A stretch of 50,367 nucleotides of DNA, from assembly GCA_010014665.1 (NCBI GenBank), contig RZYF01000002.1, forward strand, positions 1-50,367, written 5' to 3'. A program made the translations under genes and the position numbers. Source of the DNA: Candidatus Saccharimonadota bacterium. GTDB lineage: Bacteria > Patescibacteriota > Saccharimonadia > Saccharimonadales > Saccharimonadaceae. Under the pieces are notes generated by a model. The model saw only the letters and a list, made by a program, of their open reading frames with translations. It was not told the origin of the DNA and searched no databases. Positions 32,811-39,677 of the stretch are shown here, piece by piece; the stretch's first letter is position 1, and each line of letters opens with the position of its first letter.

Positions 32811-33350
32811 CTATTCTCTAGCTTCAGTATTCCAACGTTCAATAGATTTACGTATTACTATCTTAGCTTCTTCGACATCACCAAAATGATCTACATGCGT
32901 GCTACCTGGTTTTTTTAAAGCCTTATAGTTATTGAAGTGAAATTCAATTTGTTTGAGTAATTGAGCTGGTAAATCATTCAATGATTGATAAGCATTACCC
33001 GTAGATCGATCATCTGCCGGAACGGCTATTATCTTGTCGTCAACTTCACCGTCATCGCTAAAAACCATCACACCTAGAGCACGCGCCTCAACCACTACAC
33101 CGGTCCAAAGTGGCTCGCTAGTAATCAATAGTACGTCCAGTTCGTCACCGTCTTCGTCAAGTGTTTGCGGTATAAAACCGTAGTTAGTCGGCTTAGCAAA
33201 TATTCTTGGTTCCACCCGATCAAGTTTAAAATATCCTTCATGTCGATCCCATTCAATCTTATGGCTCGAGCCTTCGGGTATCTCTACTACCATATTGAAA
33301 GTTCCATCGTCGATTTTTCCAGGTTTAATTTGTTTATTAAAATCTGTCAT
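32811..33350 (-). CDS. ppa: Inorganic pyrophosphatase (family I)
   Basis: A 179-residue soluble pyrophosphatase that hydrolyses pyrophosphate from biosynthetic reactions. The active-site pattern E-I-P-E-G-S-S-H-K-I-E, then N-Y-G-F-I-P-Q-T and D-G-D-E-L-D-V-L with metal-binding Asp residues, and V-D-D-K-I-I-A-V-P-A-D-D are all present. A consensus Shine-Dalgarno (AAGGAGG) precedes the ATG. It runs opposite to the PLD gene, whose promoter lies about 75 bases away. Confidence 0.95.
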   Translation of the reverse strand: MTDFNKQIKPGKIDDGTFNMVVEIPEGSSHKIEWDRHEGYFKLDRVEPRIFAKPTNYGFIPQTLDEDGDELDVLLITSEPLWTGVVVEARALGVMVFSDDGEVDDKIIAVPADDRSTGNAYQSLNDLPAQLLKQIEFHFNNYKALKKPGSTHVDHFGDVEEAKIVIRKSIERWNTEARE

Positions 33351-33422
33351 AGCCTAACTCCTCCTTACGATATTGTTTTTTCGTTGTTGTTATTAGTTTA
33401 TCATCCCGCAACGCATATGGTA

Positions 33423-33428
33423 TATAAT
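33423..33428 (+). promoter_or_regulatory. -10 box of the PLD gene (leaderless)
   Basis: TATAAT, 6 bases before the ATG at 33435; it decides the start over longer readings from inside ppa. Confidence 0.6.
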
Positions 33429-33434
33429 TTAAGT

Positions 33435-34421
33435 ATGTTTTCAAAACCGAAGCTATTGCTTCCGGAAGAATATGTTAATGATGCGATACTGCATATCAAT
33501 CGCGCTTCATCACAAATACACCTTCTGACAACAATCATGATGTATGATGACGAGACCATCCCTTTGTTTGAAGCTCTCATAGCTGCAGCCAACCGCAATG
33601 TACATGTCGAAGTCGTAGGTGATATGTTTAGCTACATGGAACGATTTGGCCAGTATCGTATAGGTATGCCAGTGCGGAATCATTTGCAGCCACTTAAAAT
33701 TCTTCGCAACAGATTACGTCGTGCTGGTGTGAAATTTATCTGGTTAGGCGACAAAGCCAATAGTATCGTCACTGGCCGAACTCACAGTAAATGGTTAGTG
33801 ATCGACGATGTTGTTTATTCTTTTGGCGGAGTTAATCTATCGCCTGATGGGTTATCTAGTGCTGATTACATGATCCGGCTAAAAAATATCGGTCTAGCAA
33901 GTGCTATAGTGGCCGAGCAGGCTCGTATAATCAAGGCTAATAAACAAGGACATCCCTATCGTTCGCATCAAATAGAAGATGGGGAAAATACAATTCTAAT
34001 AGATGGTGGTTTTGTAGGTAGATCAATCATTTATAATGAAGCTTGTAATCTAGCAAAACAATCTCGTCGTGTTATTTACGTTTCACAGTATTGCCCTTCA
34101 GGAAAGCTCGGTAAACTACTTAAAGCGACTGATACCACTTTCTACTTTAACCCCTTAAACAAAGCTGTTTTTTTGAATAGAGCGGCTATTTGGCTAGGTA
34201 GTTTACTGAGTGGTATAAAAACATCTTATTCGAAAAACGTTTATATACATGCAAAGTGCATAATATTTGAGTTAAAAGATGGTAAAAAGGTTGCACTTTC
34301 AGGATCGCATAATTTTTCGAACGGTGGAGTTTGGCTAGGAACTCGTGAAATATGTCTAAAAACTAGCGATCCTGAGATAGTGAAGTTACTAGAGCAGTTT
34401 GTTGAAGAAAATATTGCCTAA
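33435..34421 (+). CDS. Phospholipase D / cardiolipin synthase-like protein
   Basis: A 328-residue PLD-superfamily protein. The first HKD motif reads H-S-K-W-L-V-I-D-D followed by S-F-G-G-V-N-L. The second reads H-A-K-C-I-I-F-E with S-G-S-H-N-F-S-N-G-G, where Glu stands in for the usual Asp. Such proteins transfer phosphatidyl groups or hydrolyse phosphodiesters; cardiolipin synthase is the most common bacterial role. There is no N-terminal membrane segment, so it may be peripheral or act on another phosphodiester. A GDPD-like gene follows on the same strand after 28 bases, which fits lipid metabolism. Confidence 0.85.
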   Translation: MFSKPKLLLPEEYVNDAILHINRASSQIHLLTTIMMYDDETIPLFEALIAAANRNVHVEVVGDMFSYMERFGQYRIGMPVRNHLQPLKILRNRLRRAGVKFIWLGDKANSIVTGRTHSKWLVIDDVVYSFGGVNLSPDGLSSADYMIRLKNIGLASAIVAEQARIIKANKQGHPYRSHQIEDGENTILIDGGFVGRSIIYNEACNLAKQSRRVIYVSQYCPSGKLGKLLKATDTTFYFNPLNKAVFLNRAAIWLGSLLSGIKTSYSKNVYIHAKCIIFELKDGKKVALSGSHNFSNGGVWLGTREICLKTSDPEIVKLLEQFVEENIA

Positions 34422-34435
34422 CGACTAGTTAATGT

Positions 34436-34441
34436 TACAAT
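34436..34441 (+). promoter_or_regulatory. -10 box of the GDPD-like gene (leaderless)
   Basis: TACAAT, 8 bases before the ATG at 34450. Confidence 0.45.
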
Positions 34442-34449
34442 CAGCATAG

Positions 34450-35127
34450 ATGTTATTTATTACCAGATACGATCGAGACTCTTCTTCTTGCCAATACCAC
34501 AATCTTGGAGCACTGGCCCGAGCGGTTGCGACCAACACAGATATGGTCAGCCTTCCTGTCCGAGTTACCTCCGACAAAAAGTTAGTTCTATCTGCTCATT
34601 CTTCAATAGGTACAAAACAGTCCCTGACTCATATACGAAGTTCGTCACTCAAGCAGATTCGCCGAGCTGCCAGTGGTTCGGAGCAACCGTTGGTCACCCT
34701 GGAAGAAACGTTGAACAGGCTTTACGGTAAAACCTTTCTAGAAATCGAGATTTACGAATGGAGTAGTGTTTCACCAATAGTTCTACTTATCAAAAATTAC
34801 GCCAAGCGAAAATCCGATTGGTCTTCGTTATTAATAGCCTCTGAGAACCCGCTTTTACTACTTCGGGTTCGTAAATTAGCTCCTCATGCTTTACTCTGTC
34901 TTAAACATCGTCGCTATCCCTTAACGTTCATTAGTTGGCACCCGATCCTACAGCTTAGCGCTGTCGGATTTCGCAGACTTCATACTAGTTCCATAGCTAT
35001 TGAGGCCGCGCGTAAACTCGACCTACTCATTTATGTATATACAATAAATCGCAAAAAATCTTTAAAAAATCTCGAACGATATGGTATTGATGCTATCGTT
35101 ACTAACACACCAGAACGATTCACCTAA
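34450..35127 (+). CDS. GDPD-like protein with lost catalytic residues
   Basis: A 225-residue protein with the shape of a glycerophosphodiester phosphodiesterase. The C-terminus is typical (V-Y-T-I-N-R-K-K-S-L, then G-I-D-A-I-V-T-N-T-P-E-R-F), and so are T-S-D-K-K-L-V-L-S-A-H and V-T-L-E-E-T-L-N. The catalytic positions are not kept: the H-R-G at the start reads R-Y-D, E-N-T reads Q-Y-H, and the E-x-D pair after the first strand reads L-P-V. It is likely a pseudoenzyme, or a family member with a changed site. It is not frameshifted and its frame is clean. It overlaps the end of trxB by 4 bases. Confidence 0.72.
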   Translation: MLFITRYDRDSSSCQYHNLGALARAVATNTDMVSLPVRVTSDKKLVLSAHSSIGTKQSLTHIRSSSLKQIRRAASGSEQPLVTLEETLNRLYGKTFLEIEIYEWSSVSPIVLLIKNYAKRKSDWSSLLIASENPLLLLRVRKLAPHALLCLKHRRYPLTFISWHPILQLSAVGFRRLHTSSIAIEAARKLDLLIYVYTINRKKSLKNLERYGIDAIVTNTPERFT

Positions 35128-36083
35128 ACAACTGGTTGCTCTCGACCTTGCTGTTCTAGATATTCACGAATTGATAACGCAGCAGTAGCTCCCTCACCAA
35201 CTGCACTGGCTATTTGAGCGGTAGCCCCTGAACGTACATCACCGCTAGCAAACACCCCTGGTATAGAAGTCTCGAGCCGGATGTTTGTTTTTATCATACC
35301 AATCTCGTCTAGTTCGACATCAGAATCTTTCAGGAATCCAGTGTTTGGTAATAGTCCGATAAATACAAAAACTCCATCGACATCTAGCTCAAAGGCCTCG
35401 CCTGCTTTTGTACCGACAACTTTGTCAACCGATTTATTATTACTTGCAATAATCTCTGAGAGTACTGTTTCTAAATGCACAGTGATTTTGCCTTCAGAAA
35501 TCGCTTTATCTATTTCGCATTGTAATACTTCAGAGGCACGTAGCTTCGATCGGACTAATAGGTCAATATGAGAAGCAAAACGTGTCAAAAACAAAGCTTC
35601 TTGGACTGCTGAATTTCCACCACCAATTACAGCCAACTTCTTGTCTCGGTAAAAAGCCCCGTCGCAAGTCGCACAGTAATGCACGCCTCGACCATAATAC
35701 TTTTCTTCACCGGGGATCTCTAGCTTTCGATAGTTGCTACCGGTAGCTACTAGAATAGTCTTAGCTCTAAGTGGTCCTTCGCTAGTCTCAACTACTTTTT
35801 CCTGACCTATATCGCGAATAGATAACACTTCACCATAGCGAATATCGGCACCGAACCGTTCAGCTTGAGCCTGAAGCTCGGTCGCTAATTCCATACCAGA
35901 TATACCCTTCGAAAATCCTGGATAGTTATCTACCCAATCAGTTATCGCAGCTAGTCCACCGACTACAGCTTTTTCCACTAAAACTGTGTCGATATCTTCG
36001 CGTGTTGTATAAACGGCCGCACAAAGAGCACTTGGTCCAGCGCCAATCATTACTACGTCATGTAATTTATCGTCTTGTTGCAT
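35124..36083 (-). CDS. trxB: Thioredoxin reductase
   Basis: A 319-residue FAD/NADPH flavoenzyme that reduces thioredoxin or a glutaredoxin-like partner. It has the FAD motif G-A-G-P-S-A-L, the redox C-A-T-C in H-Y-C-A-T-C-D-G-A-F, the NADPH motif I-G-G-G-N-S-A-V, and A-S-G-D-V-R near the end. AGGAG before the ATG and an 18-base gap to the upstream glutaredoxin-like gene point to a two-gene redox operon, so the glutaredoxin-like protein may be its partner. Confidence 0.95.
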   Translation of the reverse strand: MQQDDKLHDVVMIGAGPSALCAAVYTTREDIDTVLVEKAVVGGLAAITDWVDNYPGFSKGISGMELATELQAQAERFGADIRYGEVLSIRDIGQEKVVETSEGPLRAKTILVATGSNYRKLEIPGEEKYYGRGVHYCATCDGAFYRDKKLAVIGGGNSAVQEALFLTRFASHIDLLVRSKLRASEVLQCEIDKAISEGKITVHLETVLSEIIASNNKSVDKVVGTKAGEAFELDVDGVFVFIGLLPNTGFLKDSDVELDEIGMIKTNIRLETSIPGVFASGDVRSGATAQIASAVGEGATAALSIREYLEQQGREQPVV

Positions 36084-36101
36084 AAAATCTCCTATATATT
36101 T

Positions 36102-36356
36102 CTAAGCCGCCAATGCTGATGATAAAGCCCCTGGATTCCAGCCTATGCTGGCTATTAATTCATCGCCTTTTTCGTTAGTTATCATTACTATCGGGACTGT
36201 TCTTGCTCCGCTTTTTGCTACTACAGAAGCTTCTTCCGACGGATTTTCATCGAGATTAATTACATCATAATCCTGTTTTTTGATGTCGAGATAGCGTTTT
36301 ACTTGGACACAATATGCGCAATTATTACGTGTGTAAACTGTTACTTTTTTACTCAT
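36102..36356 (-). CDS. Glutaredoxin / NrdH-like redoxin
   Basis: An 84-residue redoxin of the thioredoxin fold with active site N-C-A-Y-C-V and the cis-proline turn T-V-P-I-V at about residues 54-58. The short length and lack of a clear glutathione-binding pattern make an NrdH-type redoxin, reduced directly by thioredoxin reductase, a good guess; trxB follows directly. It has a TATAAT box about 60 bases upstream and GGAGAG before the ATG. Confidence 0.88.
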   Translation of the reverse strand: MSKKVTVYTRNNCAYCVQVKRYLDIKKQDYDVINLDENPSEEASVVAKSGARTVPIVMITNEKGDELIASIGWNPGALSSALAA

Positions 36357-36455
36357 ATACTCTCCACTCTCCCAAATTTGATATTTATAGTTTTTGTGCT
36401 TATAACCATTATATAGCGTATATAATATGTTTCAAGACACTATATGTTGTATTTT

Positions 36456-37118
36456 TCATTGTATAGTCATCAACTGTTGTGGTATCGAAGGCTGAGCAAA
36501 CTGCTCCGGCAAAGATATCGCCATAACTACAAAACGAATCGGCGAATTAGCCGGAATATCTTCGCCAGAGCCCTGGGCTCCGTAGGCTTGTGAAGCTGGA
36601 ATTGTCAACAGTCTTACGCCTCCAATTCGCATACCCTTCATGCCTTCTTTCCAGCCGGTGATAAGTCCAGCACTCATAAGACCATCAGCAACTGGAAGTG
36701 GCGCCTTAAGTCTCTGACCATCTATCGACTGATCAAATATCTTTCCCGAAGGGTTCCAGCCTATATAATAAGCAGCAAACGTCGTAGTATCGTCAATTAT
36801 CTCACCATCGCCAACCTTCAAATCCTCACTTGAAATTGTGGTATTAGCCGACTCGGCGTCGAAGCTACTAACTCTAGTTGCATATTGCGAGAAATCTTCA
36901 TAGTAAAGACCAGAAAGTTCATCACCCTGTGCATCTACCTTTGCTTGATATGCTTCGTATTCCTTCATATATTTATCATAGACTTGTTGCTGACTTAATT
37001 GCTGCGCCTGGTCATTGTTGTTAGCAAGTATTGCCACAAAATAAACTCCAACCGCGCCAATAACCATAGCGACGAGTATAATCCAAATTACAATTCTTTG
37101 AGACTTCGGTGTAGCCAT
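36456..37118 (-). CDS. Membrane-anchored FKBP-type peptidyl-prolyl isomerase
   Basis: A 220-residue protein. One membrane helix (residues 8-30) anchors it, and a Gln/Tyr/Lys-rich coil follows. The C-terminal about 110 residues are an FKBP domain: V-G-D-G-E, Y-Y-I-G-W, K-I-F-D-Q-S, then G-L-I-T-G-W-K-E-G-M-K-G-M-R-I-G-G and A-Y-G. It would help fold exported proteins outside the membrane. The ATG at 37116-37118 has GGGGGA just upstream and removes 16 doubtful residues of a longer frame. Drug-binding aromatic residues are only partly kept, so activity is likely but not proven. Confidence 0.88.
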   Translation of the reverse strand: MATPKSQRIVIWIILVAMVIGAVGVYFVAILANNNDQAQQLSQQQVYDKYMKEYEAYQAKVDAQGDELSGLYYEDFSQYATRVSSFDAESANTTISSEDLKVGDGEIIDDTTTFAAYYIGWNPSGKIFDQSIDGQRLKAPLPVADGLMSAGLITGWKEGMKGMRIGGVRLLTIPASQAYGAQGSGEDIPANSPIRFVVMAISLPEQFAQPSIPQQLMTIQ

Positions 37119-37334
37119 AATATCCCCCATTTTTATAAAATTTTGTTTTGTGTTTAAAAACATCAAACACTTACAACCTCCACGGTCTTATGACTATTAT
37201 AGCTCCTTCTAGCCTAGAACGATAGCGCTTTTGAAAAAATACTACGCTAACTACAGAGTTATCAATCTTTAAACGTTTAAACTTAGCTTTAACTATATCT
37301 GTTTATTATTTTCACAACTTCTATGATCGGTAGT

Positions 37335-37340
37335 TATAAT
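37335..37340 (+). promoter_or_regulatory. -10 box of the branching enzyme gene
   Basis: TATAAT, 21 bases before the ATG at 37362; leader of about 15 bases with no Shine-Dalgarno. Confidence 0.4.
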
Positions 37341-37361
37341 TTAGGTCATTAGTAGATACTG

Positions 37362-39365
37362 ATGCAAACTCTATATGCTAACATGGAACGTATGAACAAA
37401 ACGCTTGTTGATTTAGACCCATGGCTAGAACCTTATGAGTCTATTATTATTCAGCGGCAAAAATATATGACCGGTAAACGTCAACAGACACTTGGCAAAA
37501 AATCAGCCAGCGAATTCGCCCTTGGTTATTTGCACTATGGACTACATCGTACTACAGATGGTTGGGTGTTTCGTGAATGGGCTCCTCATGCCAGTCAAAT
37601 ATTTCTAGTTGGCGAAGTCAATAACTGGCAGGATGACAAGTTATATGAAATGATTCGACAGCCAATGGGAAACTGGGAGCTTACTCTGCCCGACTCAGCT
37701 CTCAAACACGGTCAGCGTTACAAGCTTCACATACACTGGCCAGGCGGCCAAGGCTTTCGAATACCGTCCTATGCTACTCGAGTTACCCAAGACGAAACAA
37801 CCAAAGGTTTCGACGCAGTAGTTTGGAATCCTCCGAAATCATACATCTGGAAAAACCTTAGCCCCAACATCACCGAGCCACCGATGATCTACGAGGCCCA
37901 CGTCGGGATGAGTAGTGAATCCCCCCAAGTCGCTACCTACCGTTACTTCGAGAAAAACATCCTACCCCGCATCAAATCTGACGGCTACAATACTGTTCAG
38001 CTCATGGCGATCCAAGAACACCCCTACTACGCTAGTTTTGGCTACCATGTCTCGAATTTCTTTGCCGCTAGCTCACGTTACGGAACTCCCGACGAGCTAA
38101 AAAGCCTCATCGATACTGCACACGGCATGAATCTTCGTGTAATTTTAGACATCGTTCATTCACATTCAGTCAAAAACGAAGAAGAGGGTTTGGGTCGGTT
38201 CGATGGTACATTAGAACAATATTTCTACCCTGGTGAACGCGGTAATCACGAGCTTTGGGACTCGCGTGTCTTCGACTATGGCAAGAACCAAATTCAGCAT
38301 TTTTTGTTATCTAATTTACGTTACTGGCTCGAAGAATATCATGTCGACGGCTTCAGATTTGATGGTGTCACCAGCATGATATATACCCATCACGGCCTCT
38401 CGAAGGATTTTATCGGTTATAACGACTACTACAACGATGACGTTGACACCGATGCCCTATCTTACCTAGCAACAGCCAACGAGCTTGTCCACGAATTCCA
38501 CCCGAGTGCCATCACTATAGCCGAAGAAATGAGCGGCTTCCCTGGAGTAGCTGGTCCACTTGACCATGGCGGACTAGGTTTTGATTATCGTATGAGTATG
38601 GGTGTACCGGATCTCTGGGTAAAAACTCTCAAAGAAAAAAAAGACGAAGACTGGGATCTAACTCATCTATTTCACGAGTTAACTGCCCGTCGACCTGAAG
38701 AAACTGTTATTTCCTATGCCGAAAGCCACGACCAAGCTCTTGTTGGCGACCAGACTATCCTGTTTCGCTTACTCAAACACGATATCTACTACCACATGAC
38801 GGCTAGCGACCGCCACGACAAGGTTGAACGCGGTATTGCCTTACATAAACTAATTCGTCTTGTCACTGCCAGCCTAAACGGCGGCGGTTATCTGAATTTC
38901 ATGGGTAACGAGTTTGGTCACCCAGAATGGATTGATTTTCCCCGCCAAGGCAACGACTGGTCATTCCATTATGCCAGGCGCCAATGGTCTTTAGCTGAAA
39001 ACCCCAAACTCAAATATCATTGGCTCGGTGCCTTCGATAAAGCTATGATTGATGTAATCAAACACCTAACATCGGCACCCGAATACGTTCACATACACAA
39101 CGACGACCACGTTCTGTCATATATGCGCGACGGGTTTTTGTTTGCTTACAATTTTTCGCCAAACCGCTCCTACGAAAACTACCAGTTACCCTCCCTCAGT
39201 GGCTCTTACCAACTTGTTATTAGCAGTGACGACAAAGACTTCGGTGGCCAAAACCGTGTTATATCCAACGCACCTTACCTTACGCAATCTAGCGGTAGAC
39301 TTGGTACTAAACTCAGTCTCTATCTACCGGCACGTGTCGCTGTAGTCATGAAACATAATTCATAA
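37362..39365 (+). CDS. glgB: 1,4-alpha-glucan branching enzyme, eukaryote-like (GH13_8 type)
   Basis: A 667-residue glycogen branching enzyme that cuts an alpha-1,4 chain and rejoins it by an alpha-1,6 link. Residues about 60-165 are a CBM48 domain (V-F-R-E-W-A-P). The GH13 core carries the nucleophile in F-R-F-D334-G-V-T-S-M, the acid in A-E388-E-M-S-G and the H456-D457 pair in Y-A-E-S-H-D-Q-A. The surroundings (Y-T-H-H-G-L, Y-A-E-S-H-D-Q-A-L-V-G-D, N-E-F-G-H-P-E-W-I-D-F-P-R) resemble animal and yeast branching enzymes rather than bacterial GlgB. Storage glycogen is implied, but glgA and glgC are not in the window. An ATG seven codons in (37383) is a possible alternative start. Confidence 0.93.
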   Translation: MQTLYANMERMNKTLVDLDPWLEPYESIIIQRQKYMTGKRQQTLGKKSASEFALGYLHYGLHRTTDGWVFREWAPHASQIFLVGEVNNWQDDKLYEMIRQPMGNWELTLPDSALKHGQRYKLHIHWPGGQGFRIPSYATRVTQDETTKGFDAVVWNPPKSYIWKNLSPNITEPPMIYEAHVGMSSESPQVATYRYFEKNILPRIKSDGYNTVQLMAIQEHPYYASFGYHVSNFFAASSRYGTPDELKSLIDTAHGMNLRVILDIVHSHSVKNEEEGLGRFDGTLEQYFYPGERGNHELWDSRVFDYGKNQIQHFLLSNLRYWLEEYHVDGFRFDGVTSMIYTHHGLSKDFIGYNDYYNDDVDTDALSYLATANELVHEFHPSAITIAEEMSGFPGVAGPLDHGGLGFDYRMSMGVPDLWVKTLKEKKDEDWDLTHLFHELTARRPEETVISYAESHDQALVGDQTILFRLLKHDIYYHMTASDRHDKVERGIALHKLIRLVTASLNGGGYLNFMGNEFGHPEWIDFPRQGNDWSFHYARRQWSLAENPKLKYHWLGAFDKAMIDVIKHLTSAPEYVHIHNDDHVLSYMRDGFLFAYNFSPNRSYENYQLPSLSGSYQLVISSDDKDFGGQNRVISNAPYLTQSSGRLGTKLSLYLPARVAVVMKHNS

Positions 39366-39371
39366 GCATAC

Positions 39372-39400
39372 TTGACAATTATTCATTTCTGTGATATTAT
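39372..39400 (+). promoter_or_regulatory. Promoter of a small membrane-protein gene (leaderless)
   Basis: TTGACA (39372-39377), an exact 17-base spacer and TATTAT (39395-39400), ending 6 bases before the ATG at 39407. The clearest leaderless promoter in the window. Confidence 0.78.
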
Positions 39401-39406
39401 TCTATT

Positions 39407-39625
39407 ATGAATAAATCTCCCTTCCGCTCAATGGGACCTGAGACCGCCGACCCTTTGGAGCGATTCAATAAATTGACTCAAAAAATTGGCATCGGCGTTG
39501 TTTTGGGGGCTACAGCCCTCGGAGCTATGGGTATAGCCGTGGCAGCTGGAGTCGGTGTGGGAATCGATAAGGTTGGTGGGACAGTTTATAGCGATCTCAA
39601 AAAACGCTTTAGAAAAAATTTATAA
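39407..39625 (+). CDS. Small glycine/alanine-rich membrane-type protein
   Basis: A 72-residue protein with a hydrophobic Gly/Ala/Val stretch (residues about 28-55: I-G-I-G-V-V-L-G-A-T-A-L-G-A-M-G) and a basic C-terminus (K-K-R-F-R-K-N-L). The promoter is near consensus and the ATG is 6 bases after the -10 box, so it is probably well expressed without a leader. I do not recognise the family; a small single-helix envelope protein is likely. Coding is supported by the promoter and the clean frame. Confidence 0.65.
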   Translation: MNKSPFRSMGPETADPLERFNKLTQKIGIGVVLGATALGAMGIAVAAGVGVGIDKVGGTVYSDLKKRFRKNL

Positions 39626-39677
39626 TAGCCTACGAATTACCCGAGCTAACCGCAAATTAATTATTCATAGAGACAAG

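Noticed and set aside
33165-33434. Longer start for the PLD protein
   Set aside because: The extension lies antisense to ppa; a TATAAT box 6 bases before 33435 marks the true start.
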